From: Paenibacillus humicus NBRC 102415
GTDB taxonomy: Bacteria > Bacillota > Bacilli > Paenibacillales > Paenibacillaceae
Reading direction: 5' to 3'
DNA length: 64,000 bases
NCBI RefSeq assembly: GCF_004000905.1
Contig: NZ_BIMD01000007.1
Location: 62,001 to 126,000 of the forward strand
In this document: positions 29,954 to 38,265 of the stretch, in pieces
Numbering within the stretch: position 1 is the first letter of the stretch
Layout of the letters: every line of letters begins with the position of its first letter
Notes under the pieces: generated by a model
Database searches by the model: none
What the model was told of the DNA's origin: nothing
Seen by the model: the letters and a program-made list of their open reading frames with translations, nothing else
Position numbers and translations under genes: made by a program

Positions 29954-30184
29954 ATGTGGAGAGAATGGTGGGAACGATACGGAGGACGGGCTGTCGGCGT
30001 CGCCGCGTCGCTGTTCCTGGGCATTATCTTTTTGATATCCGGTTTTTGGGACATGCTGTTCGTCGCCCTGCTGCTGTGGGCCGGATATACAGCCGGCTAC
30101 CGCAAGGATACCGGCGGGGAACCGCTGTTTCCGTGGAGACGCCTGGCCGAATGGCTGGGAGAACGTTTCCAGCGATATCGCTGA
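29954..30184 (+). CDS. DUF2273 small membrane protein
   Basis: A 76-residue protein with two hydrophobic segments (ASLFLGIIFLISGFWDMLF and VALLLWAGYTAGY). DUF2273 proteins are regularly encoded beside amaP and asp23 and are thought to join the same membrane complex. GGAGGCAGG precedes the ATG. No enzymatic motif. Confidence 0.88.
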   Translation: MWREWWERYGGRAVGVAASLFLGIIFLISGFWDMLFVALLLWAGYTAGYRKDTGGEPLFPWRRLAEWLGERFQRYR

Positions 30185-30310
30185 TTACTGTGGTCTCCTC
30201 CGTACTCCGGACAGCAAGCCTCTTCCAAGCGGGGCTTTTCGGAGCAGGGAGGAGATCATAGGTATTTTTGGGGGATTCCATACAAAGTCATTTCTTGCTC
30301 AGGAGGCATT

Positions 30311-30757
30311 ATGAAACGAAGGTTAGCGCGTCAAATAGCGGTACAAGGGTTGTACCAGATGGAAATGAACGAAGTGACGGCGGAGGAAGCCGTCGTCATG
30401 CTTCTTGAAGAGGCACGCCAGGAGAACGAAATCGGCGCGGACAAGATGGAGGAAGGCGAGACCGGCGGTTTTGCGAAGGAGCTCATCCAAGGCGTCATCG
30501 AGCGCAAGGCGGCCATCGACGGCATGCTTCAGCAGTATTTGACCGGCTGGCAGGTGGAGAGGCTTTCCCGCGTCGATCTTCAGGTGCTCAGGCTTGCCTG
30601 CTACGAGCTCGTTTTCCGGACGGACGTTCCGCCCAAGGCGGCGGTCAATGAAGCGATCGAGCTGTCCAAGCATTTCGGGACGGACGAGTCCGGCAAGTTC
30701 GTCAACGGCGTGCTGGGACGGCTGATTGCGGAGCTGGACAAGCTGAAGACCGAGTAA
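30311..30757 (+). CDS. nusB: Transcription antitermination factor NusB
   Basis: A 148-residue all-helical factor that binds boxA RNA with NusE (S10) for rRNA antitermination. Landmarks: RRLARQIAVQGLYQMEMN at the start, LSRVDLQVLRLACYELVF and DVPPKAAVNEAIELSKHFG. CAGGAGG lies upstream of the ATG. It opens the nusB-folD-xseA-xseB-ispA-dxs series. Confidence 0.95.
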   Translation: MKRRLARQIAVQGLYQMEMNEVTAEEAVVMLLEEARQENEIGADKMEEGETGGFAKELIQGVIERKAAIDGMLQQYLTGWQVERLSRVDLQVLRLACYELVFRTDVPPKAAVNEAIELSKHFGTDESGKFVNGVLGRLIAELDKLKTE

Positions 30758-30832
30758 GGAAGTTTGCGAACGGTCGGGCCGCCTAGGCATGACGGCTTGA
30801 CGAGCCAAACAACCGAGGGGAGAGATCGGCGC

Positions 30833-31687
30833 GTGAGTGCACAAGTCATTGACGGAAAGCGCATAGCGGGAGAAGTTCGTTCGGAAGTGAAGCTGGAGGC
30901 GGAGAAGCTGAGGGCTTCCGGCATCGTGCCGGGACTGGCGGTAATTCTCGTCGGAGACGATCCTGCTTCGGCCGTGTATGTGGGCAGCAAGGAAAAGACT
31001 TGCGCGGAAATGGGCTTCCACTCCGAGGTCCATCGCTTGCCTGGGCGGACGACCCAGGAAGAGCTTCTGGAGCTGGTCGGCCAGCTCAACCGGAACGAGT
31101 TGATCCATGGCATTCTGGTCCAACTGCCGCTTCCTCCGCATATAGCGGAGAAAGCGGTCATCGACGCGATCAGCGTCGAGAAGGATGTGGACGGCTTCAG
31201 CCCGCAAAGCACGGGCAATCTCGTCATCGGAGACGAAAGCCTGCTGCCCTGCACGCCTGCAGGCATCATCGAGCTGATCAAGCGCAGCGGCCATGAGATC
31301 GCAGGCAAGCATGCCGTCGTAATCGGACGCAGCAATATCGTCGGCAAGCCGGTCGCCATGCTGCTGCTCCGCGAGAATGCGACCGTGACCGTCTGCCATT
31401 CCCGAACGGAGAATCTGGAGGCGATCGCGTCCACCGCGGATATTCTCGTCGTGGCCATCGGCAAGCCCAAGGCGATCGGGCCCGGCTGCATTAAGCCTGG
31501 AGCCGTCGTCATCGACGTCGGCGTCAACCGGCTCGACAACGGCAAGCTTGCTGGCGATGTCGATTACGAGGCTTGCCTTCCGGCGGCCGGGGCGGTCACT
31601 CCCGTGCCTGGCGGCGTAGGACCGATGACGATCGCCATGCTGATGCACAACACGCTGAAGGCTGCTCGGCGAGCGGCGGGAGTGTGA
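30833..31687 (+). CDS. folD: Methylenetetrahydrofolate dehydrogenase/cyclohydrolase
   Basis: A 284-residue bifunctional enzyme of one-carbon metabolism. Motifs: YVGSKEKTCAEMGF with the catalytic lysine, HGILVQLPLPPHI, DVDGFSPQSTGNL, PCTPAGIIELI and VVIGRSNIVGKPVAMLL. I place the start at a GTG (30833) with GGGGAG 10 bases upstream, which gives the standard FolD length; an earlier in-frame ATG would add 23 atypical residues. Confidence 0.95.
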   Translation: MSAQVIDGKRIAGEVRSEVKLEAEKLRASGIVPGLAVILVGDDPASAVYVGSKEKTCAEMGFHSEVHRLPGRTTQEELLELVGQLNRNELIHGILVQLPLPPHIAEKAVIDAISVEKDVDGFSPQSTGNLVIGDESLLPCTPAGIIELIKRSGHEIAGKHAVVIGRSNIVGKPVAMLLLRENATVTVCHSRTENLEAIASTADILVVAIGKPKAIGPGCIKPGAVVIDVGVNRLDNGKLAGDVDYEACLPAAGAVTPVPGGVGPMTIAMLMHNTLKAARRAAGV

Positions 31688-31694
31688 CCAGCCG

Positions 31695-33044
31695 ATGGCC
31701 GATACACCGCGGATTTATTCCATCAAAGAACTGAACCGGTATATCCGGATGAAGCTGGAAGGCGACAGGCTGCTTGGCGATGTTTGGCTGCGCGGCGAAA
31801 TTTCCAACTTCACCCACCACTCCAGCGGGCATATGTATTTTACGCTCAAGGACAAGGACAGCCGGCTCAAATGCATCATGTTCGCCAGCCATAACCAGCG
31901 GCTCCCCTTCATTCCCAAAGAGGGAGCCAAAGTCATCGCCCGCGGCAACATTTCCGTGTACGAACGAGACGGCAATTATCAATTCTATGCAACCTCCATG
32001 CAGCCGGACGGACTTGGAAGCCTGTACTTGGCCTTCGAGCAGCTGAAGGCAAGGCTGGAGGAGGAGGGCCTGTTCCGCGAAGAACGGAAGCGGGCGCTTC
32101 CCCGGTATCCGGCTGTCGTCGGAGTCGTTACTTCTCCTACAGGAGCGGCGATCCGGGACGTGATCATTACGCTGCGGCGCAGATATCCTGCCGCGGCGAT
32201 TCTTGTCTATCCGGCGCTTGTGCAGGGGAAAGCCGCTGCCCCGTCCATCGTGAAGGGCATCGAGGCCTTCAATCGCCATGGACAGGCGGATGTCCTCATC
32301 GTCGGCCGCGGCGGCGGCTCGCTCGAGGAATTATGGGCGTTCAACGAGGAGTCCGTAGCCCGTGCGATTTCGGCCTCCGCCATCCCGGTCATTTCAGCGG
32401 TCGGACATGAGACCGATTTCACCATTGCGGATTTCGTAGCCGACAAGCGCGCGGCTACGCCGACGGCCGCCGCAGAGCTGGCTGCGCCCAATATGGCGGA
32501 GATTGGGGAGTATTTGGGAAGGCTGAACCAGCGCCTCGCCGCAGCGGCCCGAAGCGCGGTCGGCAGCCGCAAGGAGCGGCTGCTTCGGGCAAGGAGATCG
32601 CCCTACTTCGTCCATCCGCGCCGATATCTGCTCGACCAGGCGCAGCGGCTCGACCGGCTGAGGGAGCGTCTGGAGGAGAAGATCCGCCGCCAGCCCGACA
32701 AAGCCGGGGACAGGCTGCTCCGGCTGCGCAAAGTTCTGCAGGCGCATGATCCCAGCGGAAGGGCGGCCGCTGCCGCCAAGCAGCTGGGCCGGACGAAGGC
32801 GAGGCTGGAGAAGGCGGTGCGCATGGCCGTCAAGGACAAGCGCGGCCAGGCCGCAGCTGCCGTCAGGCAGCTCGACTCGCTCAGCCCGCTCAAGGTCATG
32901 GCCCGGGGTTACGGCCTTGTGTTCGACGAGAGCGAGAACCGCATCATCCGTTCCGTCAAGGAGCTGTCGCCGGGCGATATGGTCCGGGTGAAGCTTCAGG
33001 ACGGAAAAGCACAGTGCCATGTATGGGCGATAGAGGAGGAGTGA
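31695..33044 (+). CDS. xseA: Exodeoxyribonuclease VII large subunit
   Basis: A 449-residue nuclease subunit that, with XseB, degrades single-stranded DNA in mismatch and recombination repair. An N-terminal OB-fold (VWLRGEISNFTHHSSGHMYF) precedes the catalytic part with GVVTSPTGAAIRDVI, GRGGGSLEELWAFN and SAVGHETDFTIADFVAD; long coiled coils follow. It starts 7 bases after folD and ends 5 bases before xseB. Confidence 0.96.
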   Translation: MADTPRIYSIKELNRYIRMKLEGDRLLGDVWLRGEISNFTHHSSGHMYFTLKDKDSRLKCIMFASHNQRLPFIPKEGAKVIARGNISVYERDGNYQFYATSMQPDGLGSLYLAFEQLKARLEEEGLFREERKRALPRYPAVVGVVTSPTGAAIRDVIITLRRRYPAAAILVYPALVQGKAAAPSIVKGIEAFNRHGQADVLIVGRGGGSLEELWAFNEESVARAISASAIPVISAVGHETDFTIADFVADKRAATPTAAAELAAPNMAEIGEYLGRLNQRLAAAARSAVGSRKERLLRARRSPYFVHPRRYLLDQAQRLDRLRERLEEKIRRQPDKAGDRLLRLRKVLQAHDPSGRAAAAAKQLGRTKARLEKAVRMAVKDKRGQAAAAVRQLDSLSPLKVMARGYGLVFDESENRIIRSVKELSPGDMVRVKLQDGKAQCHVWAIEEE

Positions 33045-33049
33045 GCCGC

Positions 33050-33313
33050 ATGAAGGCTGAAAATCAGGAACCGGCCATGAGCTTCGAGGAAGCGATGGAG
33101 AAGCTGGAATCGATCGTCGATCGTCTAGAAGGCGGGGACGTTCCGCTGGAAACGGCGATCGACCTGTTCCAGGAAGGGATGAAGCTGTCCCAATTGTGCG
33201 GAGGGAAGCTGGAGCAAGTGGAGAAACGGATTGAAACGCTGCTGGAGTCGGGGTCCGAATTCCAGACCCAGCCTTTCTCGGCTGCCCAGAACGATCGGGA
33301 GGATGTCCTGTGA
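33050..33313 (+). CDS. xseB: Exodeoxyribonuclease VII small subunit
   Basis: An 87-residue partner of XseA with the family core MSFEEAMEKLESIVDRLEGG and VPLETAIDLFQEGMKLSQLC. Start ATG at 33050 with GAGGAG upstream. Its stop overlaps the GTG start of the next gene (GTGA). Confidence 0.94.
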   Translation: MKAENQEPAMSFEEAMEKLESIVDRLEGGDVPLETAIDLFQEGMKLSQLCGGKLEQVEKRIETLLESGSEFQTQPFSAAQNDREDVL

Positions 33314-34221
33314 TCGATACGACGACGTTCAAGGAGTATTTGTCGGCATCGGCCTTGCGGGTGGAAGAAGCGCTTGCGGCCAGCCTGCCTCCTTCATGGG
33401 ATGTGCCGGGCACGCTTCGCGAATCCATGGCTTACTCCCTCTCTGCCGGAGGCAAGCGGATTCGTCCCGTGCTCGTGCTGGCTGCCTCGGAGGCGGCCCG
33501 CGGAGATGCGCGCGACCAGGAGGCTGCGCTGTCCGTAGCATGCGCGGTAGAGCTTATCCATACGTATTCGCTCATCCATGACGATCTTCCGGCCATGGAC
33601 AACGACGACTTTCGGCGCGGCAAGCCGACCAACCATCGGGTCTACGGCGAAGCCATGGCGATTCTGGCCGGCGACGCCCTCCTCACGCATGCTTTCTATT
33701 TGACGGCAGAGGCCAGAAGCAAGGGAGCGGATCCGGGCGTACTGCTGGACATAACCGCCGATCTGGCGCGGCTCTCCGGCGCAGCAGGAATGGTTGGCGG
33801 GCAGGCGGCCGATATGAAGGGCGAGCAAGGGGTAACGACGCTTAAGGAGCTTGAATATATCCATGAGCACAAAACCAGCGATTTGATCGTATTTTCCATT
33901 CTCGCCGGAGCGCGCCTCGGGGGCGCCGGCGAAGAGGCTTTGAAGCATCTGGGCCTGTTCGGTCGAAACATCGGGCTCGCGTTCCAGATCCAGGACGATA
34001 TTCTCGACCTGATCGGCGACGAGCAAAAAATGGGTAAGAAAACAAACAGCGACACGGCCGCAGGCAAGGTCACGTATCCTTTCCTGATCGGCATGGATGA
34101 AAGCCGCCGCTTGATGGAGCAGCTGACAAGCGACGCCAAGGAGGCTCTTGGCCGCGCCGGGCTGGCGAAGCCGGCAAGGCTGCTGGAAATGGCGGACTAC
34201 CTGTTGAAGCGGGACCGCTGA
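33310..34221 (+). CDS. ispA: Polyprenyl (farnesyl) diphosphate synthase
   Basis: A 303-residue all-helical prenyltransferase. The two aspartate-rich motifs are DDLPAMDNDD (about residues 94-103) and DDILD (about 232-236), and GGKRIRP binds the diphosphate. The spacing of the first motif (two extra residues) is that of bacterial farnesyl/geranyl synthases. It condenses isopentenyl units for quinones, undecaprenyl and other lipids, in line with dxs next door. Start is GTG, overlapping the xseB stop. Confidence 0.93.
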   Translation: MIDTTTFKEYLSASALRVEEALAASLPPSWDVPGTLRESMAYSLSAGGKRIRPVLVLAASEAARGDARDQEAALSVACAVELIHTYSLIHDDLPAMDNDDFRRGKPTNHRVYGEAMAILAGDALLTHAFYLTAEARSKGADPGVLLDITADLARLSGAAGMVGGQAADMKGEQGVTTLKELEYIHEHKTSDLIVFSILAGARLGGAGEEALKHLGLFGRNIGLAFQIQDDILDLIGDEQKMGKKTNSDTAAGKVTYPFLIGMDESRRLMEQLTSDAKEALGRAGLAKPARLLEMADYLLKRDR

Positions 34222-34247
34222 CCTTGCTGGGTTCGTGTCGTTTTGTA

Positions 34248-34256
34248 TGATATAAT
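34248..34256 (+). promoter_or_regulatory. Extended -10 promoter before dxs
   Basis: TGATATAAT at 34248-34256 fits an extended -10 element; a -35 is not evident. It lies 65 bases before the dxs start and may give dxs expression separate from the upstream operon. Confidence 0.6.
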
Positions 34257-34320
34257 GGTGAATAATGTGTATTGACGGAGCGGCGATCGATACCCGCTCA
34301 GGAAAGCGAGGAACCTTATC

Positions 34321-36216
34321 GTGCTGCTTGACAACCTCAACGGACCTCAAGATCTCAAGAAGCTGGCCTTGCCGGAGCTGGATCAGCTCGCGGCCGAAAT
34401 CCGCGAATTCCTTATCCGCAAGCTGTCGGCGACCGGCGGGCATCTGGCCCCCAACCTTGGCGTCGTCGAATTGACTCTTGCGCTCCACTATTTGTTCAAC
34501 AGTCCGGAAGACAAGTTCCTGTTCGACGTCGGACACCAGTCTTACGTCCACAAGATCCTGACCGGCCGCATGGACCGCTTCGACAGCCTGCGCCAGCAGG
34601 GCGGGTTGTGCGGCTTCATCAAGCGCAGCGAAAGCGAGCATGACGTATGGGAGGCAGGCCACAGCAGCACCTCCCTCTCGGCCGCAATGGGCATGGCGCT
34701 GGCGCGGGATCTGCAAGGCGGCAGCAACAAGGTCGTCGCGGTCATCGGCGACGGCGCCCTTACCGGCGGCATGGCGCTCGAAGCGATGAACCATATCGGC
34801 CACGAAAAGAAAAACCTGATCGTCATCCTGAATGACAACGAGATGTCGATCGCCCCGAATGTCGGAGCGATGCATCAGTATCTCGGCCGGATCCGCACGG
34901 ACCGGCATTACCAGAAAGCGAAGGAAGAGCTGCAATCCCTTCTCCAGAAAGTCCCCGCGATCGGCGGCAAGCTGGCGAAGACGGCGGAGCGGTTCAAGGA
35001 CAGCGTCAAATATTTGCTGATGAGCGGCATCCTGTTCGAGCAGTTCGGATTCCATTATCTCGGTCCGGTCGACGGCCACGACATGGGCCAGCTGCTGGAT
35101 GTGCTGCAGCAGGCGGGCAACGTGCAGGGACCGGTTCTCGTGCATGTCGTTACCGTCAAGGGCAAAGGCTATACGCCGGCCGAGAACGATTCGTTCAAAT
35201 GGCACGGGGCTTCTCCGTACAAGATCGAATCCGGCCAAATGCTCAAGGCGGTCGGACCGCCGATGTATACCGAGGTGTTCGGCGATGCGCTCATCGAGCT
35301 GGCCGAGCGCGACGAGCGCATCGTGGCGGTCACTCCGGCGATGCCGGCAGGATCCGGGCTGATGAAGTTCGCGGCGCGCTTCCCCGGCAGGATGATCGAC
35401 GTCGGCATTGCGGAGCAGCATGCGGCGACGATGTCGGCGGCGATGGCCATGGAAGGGATGAAGCCGGTGTATGCCGTGTACTCCACCTTCCTGCAGCGCG
35501 CCTACGACCAAGTCGTCCATGATATTTGCAGGCAGAACGCGAATGTCATTTTCGCCATCGACAGGGCGGGCTTTGTCGGTCCGGACGGCGAGACGCATCA
35601 CGGCGTGTACGATATCGCCTACCTGCGCCATATTCCGAACATGGTGCTGATGATGCCCAAGGATGAGAACGAGCTTCGCAACATGATGAAAACGGCCGTC
35701 GATTACAACGAAGGCCCGATCGCGATCCGCTATCCGAGGGTGAACGGAACGGGAGTCGAGATGGATCCCTTCATGACGCCGATTCCGATCGGCACCTGGG
35801 AGACGGTCCGCGCAGGCGAGTCGGCGGCGGTCATTGCGGTCGGACCGATGGTCCAGGCAGCGGAAAAAGCCGCCGAGCTTCTGAAGCGGGAAGGTCTTTC
35901 CCTTCGCGTGGTCAATGCCCGCTTCATCAAGCCTCTGGATCACGCCATGCTTGATTCCTTGGCGGATGAGGGCATTCCGCTTCTCGTCATGGAGGAAGGC
36001 TCGCTCCAGGGAGGGCTTGGAAGCGCCGTGCTGGAGCATTATGCCTTGAGCGGGCGCACGGGCGTCCAGGTCCGGCTGATCGGCATACCGGATGAATTCA
36101 TTGAGCATGCTTCCATTGAGGAGCAGCGCGCGGAAGTAGGGTTGACGCCGGAGCGTCTGGCGGCCGAGGTCTTGGGACTGCAGCCGAAGCGCAAGCGGGC
36201 GACGAACCAGCTATGA
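34321..36216 (+). CDS. dxs: 1-deoxy-D-xylulose-5-phosphate synthase
   Basis: A 631-residue thiamine-diphosphate enzyme joining pyruvate and glyceraldehyde 3-phosphate at the start of the MEP isoprenoid pathway. The ThDP motif is [18 protein letters not shown] then LNDN, and the transketolase pyrimidine domain shows [10 protein letters not shown] and [15 protein letters not shown]. The start is a GTG with GAGGAACC upstream. A strong terminator follows. Confidence 0.97.
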   Translation: MLLDNLNGPQDLKKLALPELDQLAAEIREFLIRKLSATGGHLAPNLGVVELTLALHYLFNSPEDKFLFDVGHQSYVHKILTGRMDRFDSLRQQGGLCGFIKRSESEHDVWEAGHSSTSLSAAMGMALARDLQGGSNKVVAVIGDGALTGGMALEAMNHIGHEKKNLIVILNDNEMSIAPNVGAMHQYLGRIRTDRHYQKAKEELQSLLQKVPAIGGKLAKTAERFKDSVKYLLMSGILFEQFGFHYLGPVDGHDMGQLLDVLQQAGNVQGPVLVHVVTVKGKGYTPAENDSFKWHGASPYKIESGQMLKAVGPPMYTEVFGDALIELAERDERIVAVTPAMPAGSGLMKFAARFPGRMIDVGIAEQHAATMSAAMAMEGMKPVYAVYSTFLQRAYDQVVHDICRQNANVIFAIDRAGFVGPDGETHHGVYDIAYLRHIPNMVLMMPKDENELRNMMKTAVDYNEGPIAIRYPRVNGTGVEMDPFMTPIPIGTWETVRAGESAAVIAVGPMVQAAEKAAELLKREGLSLRVVNARFIKPLDHAMLDSLADEGIPLLVMEEGSLQGGLGSAVLEHYALSGRTGVQVRLIGIPDEFIEHASIEEQRAEVGLTPERLAAEVLGLQPKRKRATNQL

Positions 36217-36221
36217 CGGCA

Positions 36222-36259
36222 ATGGCCTGCGGCGTTCTCACGCTGCAGGCCATTTTTTT
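36222..36259 (+). terminator. Terminator after dxs
   Basis: AATGGCCTGC and GCAGGCCATT pair around an 18-base region and are followed by seven T residues, 5 bases after the dxs stop. Confidence 0.92.
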
Positions 36260-36311
36260 GGTCAGGGAAACGAATGCGAGCCCATAATCATAACAAGCAG
36301 AGGAGAAAGCG

Positions 36312-37151
36312 ATGTCTTCCAAAGAACGAATCGATGTGCTGCTCGTGGAGCTGGGATTTTTCCCGAGCAGGGAAAAGGCGAAGGCGGCTCTGATGGCCGG
36401 CCTTGTGCTGGTGGACAACGAACCGGTGGACAAGAGCGGGATGAAGGTGGACCGCGAATCCGATATCAAAGTCAAGGGAAGCGTCCATCCTTACGTCAGC
36501 CGCGGAGGTCTGAAGCTGGAGAAGGCGATCCGTGAATTCGGGCTTGATCTCGCCGGCCGCACGATGCTCGATATCGGGGCTTCGACAGGAGGGTTCACGG
36601 ACTGCGCGCTTCAGCATGGAGCCGGGCACGTCTATGCGATCGACGTCGGGTACAATCAGCTCGATTGGTCGCTTCGCCAGGACTCGAGAGTGACCGTGAT
36701 GGAAAGGGTCAATTTCCGTTTCATGACTCCCGAGGACATCCAGGGAGCCCGGCCGGATTTCGCTTCCATCGATGTATCCTTCATTTCCCTCAAGCTCATC
36801 CTGCCTCCGCTGTCGCAGCTGCTGGCTGCCGGAGCCGATGTCGTGGCGCTGATCAAGCCTCAGTTCGAAGCCGGCCGCGAGAAGGTCGGCAAAGCGGGCA
36901 TCGTCCGGGAGCCTTCCGTGCACAGGGAAGTGCTGCATTCGGTGCTGGAAGCTGCGGACGCATCCGGCTTCGCTCTCGTCGGCCTGACGTATTCGCCGAT
37001 AACCGGCGGAGAGGGCAACATTGAGTTTCTGGCGCGCTGGAAGCGGGCCGGCGGCGGGGAAATGGACGTTGAAGGAGCGGCCGGATGGTCGAGCGAGCAG
37101 ATCGCCCAAGTCGTCCAGGAAGCCGGGGAGAGATTCGGCACGGGCAAATAA
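36312..37151 (+). CDS. tlyA: TlyA family rRNA (cytidine-2'-O)-methyltransferase
   Basis: A 279-residue protein: N-terminal S4 RNA-binding domain (RIDVLLVELGFFPSREKAKA, residues about 6-70) and an FtsJ-like SAM methyltransferase domain (LDIGASTGGFTDCALQHGA, about 84-102; FASIDVSFISL). The expected K-D-K-E catalytic residues can be placed at the domain entrance, SIDVSF, ALIKPQFE and the C-terminal strand. In Bacillus the equivalent gene is yqxC, upstream of ahrC-recN. Role in rRNA methylation is known for relatives only. Confidence 0.92.
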   Translation: MSSKERIDVLLVELGFFPSREKAKAALMAGLVLVDNEPVDKSGMKVDRESDIKVKGSVHPYVSRGGLKLEKAIREFGLDLAGRTMLDIGASTGGFTDCALQHGAGHVYAIDVGYNQLDWSLRQDSRVTVMERVNFRFMTPEDIQGARPDFASIDVSFISLKLILPPLSQLLAAGADVVALIKPQFEAGREKVGKAGIVREPSVHREVLHSVLEAADASGFALVGLTYSPITGGEGNIEFLARWKRAGGGEMDVEGAAGWSSEQIAQVVQEAGERFGTGK

Positions 37152-37168
37152 ATTTCTTCCAGCCCCAC

Positions 37169-37220
37169 TTTACAGACAAACGCATGTTCTGGTATTCTGG
37201 AAACAACAAACAAATGTTCG
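37169..37220 (+). promoter_or_regulatory. SOS-type promoter with two LexA boxes
   Basis: TTTACA (37169-37174) and TATTCT (37193-37198) form a promoter with an 18-base spacer. CAAACGCATGTTCT (37177-37190) lies in the spacer and CAAACAAATGTTCG (37207-37220) just past the start point. They match the Firmicute LexA box CGAACRNRYGTTYG at 12 and 13 of 14 positions and are exactly 30 bases apart. The promoter should drive the gene at 37306, argR and recN. Confidence 0.72.
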
Positions 37221-37305
37221 GGGATAATTCTCACTCTCCATGAAGGAAATGCGGCAGAAAAATCGAATTCATCCCTCACCGCCGCTTGCGGGAGGAGGGA
37301 AGATC

Positions 37306-37779
37306 GTGGATCTGTTCGTCATGGTTGCGGCAGCTCTGCTAATCGTCTATTGGGGGTACCGCGCCTTCTACAATTGGCTCCATCAGCCGCGAGGAATGAA
37401 GCGGCTTGTGCTGGGAAGAGGAGAACTGCTTGAACCTGACGATGCCCATGTGCTCTTTCTGGAATCACGGGGATATGAAGTGTTGTCCGGCAAGCACAAG
37501 GTTCCTATCGCCGTGGAATTGGACGGTCAGGAATTGTACAGCCGCCTCTACATCGATTATGTGGCGGAATGTGATGGACTTATGTACGCGGTTAAGATCA
37601 GCCGCGAGCGCCAGCCTATGGATTGGACGGGCAGCGGCCTGCGCGATCGGCTGCTGGTTTTCAGCCTGCTGATGCCGGAGCTGGAAGGCATTCTGGTCGT
37701 GGATCCGGCGGAGCGCTCGATAAGAACGGTCAAGTTCGATTTAGAAGATACCAAGAGGCCAAGAACAAGGGAGGCATAA
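37306..37779 (+). CDS. Membrane-anchored protein of unknown function, first gene of the recN group
   Basis: A 157-residue protein with one N-terminal membrane helix (about residues 4-22) and a soluble domain. The stretch LYIDYVAECDGLMYAVKISR recalls the D-x(n)-(D/E)-x-K core of PD-(D/E)XK folds, but the acid before VK is missing (AVK), so activity is doubtful. The GTG at 37306 has GGAGGAGGG upstream and is preferred to an ATG at 37240. It lies 3 bases before argR and behind the LexA-type promoter, so a DNA-damage role is possible but unproven. Confidence 0.7.
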   Translation: MDLFVMVAAALLIVYWGYRAFYNWLHQPRGMKRLVLGRGELLEPDDAHVLFLESRGYEVLSGKHKVPIAVELDGQELYSRLYIDYVAECDGLMYAVKISRERQPMDWTGSGLRDRLLVFSLLMPELEGILVVDPAERSIRTVKFDLEDTKRPRTREA

Positions 37780-37782
37780 GGG

Positions 37783-38232
37783 ATGAAAGGTCTTCGTCAT
37801 GTCAAGATCAGGGAGATCATCGGCAGGAGCGTCATCGAAACCCAGGACGAGCTGGTGGAAGCCCTGCGAGCGACCGGGCTGCAGGTGACCCAGGCAACCG
37901 TGTCGAGGGATATCAAGGAGCTGCAGCTCATCAAGGTGCCTGCCGAGGACGGCAGGTACAAGTATTCATTGCCGCAGGAGCAGCGCTTCGTACCCGTCAA
38001 CAAGCTCAAGCGTTCCATGCTGGACAACTTCCTCGGGGTGGATCAGGCTGACAATCTGGTCGTCATGAAGTGCTTGCCCGGAACAGCCAACGGAATCGCT
38101 TCCCTGCTGGACGGCATGGAATGGCCGGAGATCATGGGAACGATTTCCGGCGACGATACGATTTTGATCATATGCCGCAAGAAAGAAGGCGGCAGCAAGA
38201 TCGTCGATCTGCTGCTCGGCATGATGAACTAA
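37783..38232 (+). CDS. argR: Arginine repressor ArgR/AhrC
   Basis: A 149-residue hexameric regulator of arginine synthesis and breakdown. The winged-helix domain carries QVTQATVSRDIKEL (about residues 35-48) and the C-terminal domain holds the arginine site, GTISGDDTILIICR. The ATG follows AGGGATGAAAGG-like sequence 3 bases after the upstream gene. As in Bacillus it precedes recN. Confidence 0.95.
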   Translation: MKGLRHVKIREIIGRSVIETQDELVEALRATGLQVTQATVSRDIKELQLIKVPAEDGRYKYSLPQEQRFVPVNKLKRSMLDNFLGVDQADNLVVMKCLPGTANGIASLLDGMEWPEIMGTISGDDTILIICRKKEGGSKIVDLLLGMMN

Positions 38233-38265
38233 TACCAACTTTTACGGAACGAGGAGTGTGTCTTT

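Noticed and set aside
33394-36108. A 904-codon open frame on the minus strand opposite ispA and dxs
   Set aside because: Shadow of two well-defined plus-strand genes; product is low-complexity and rich in His, Arg and Leu.
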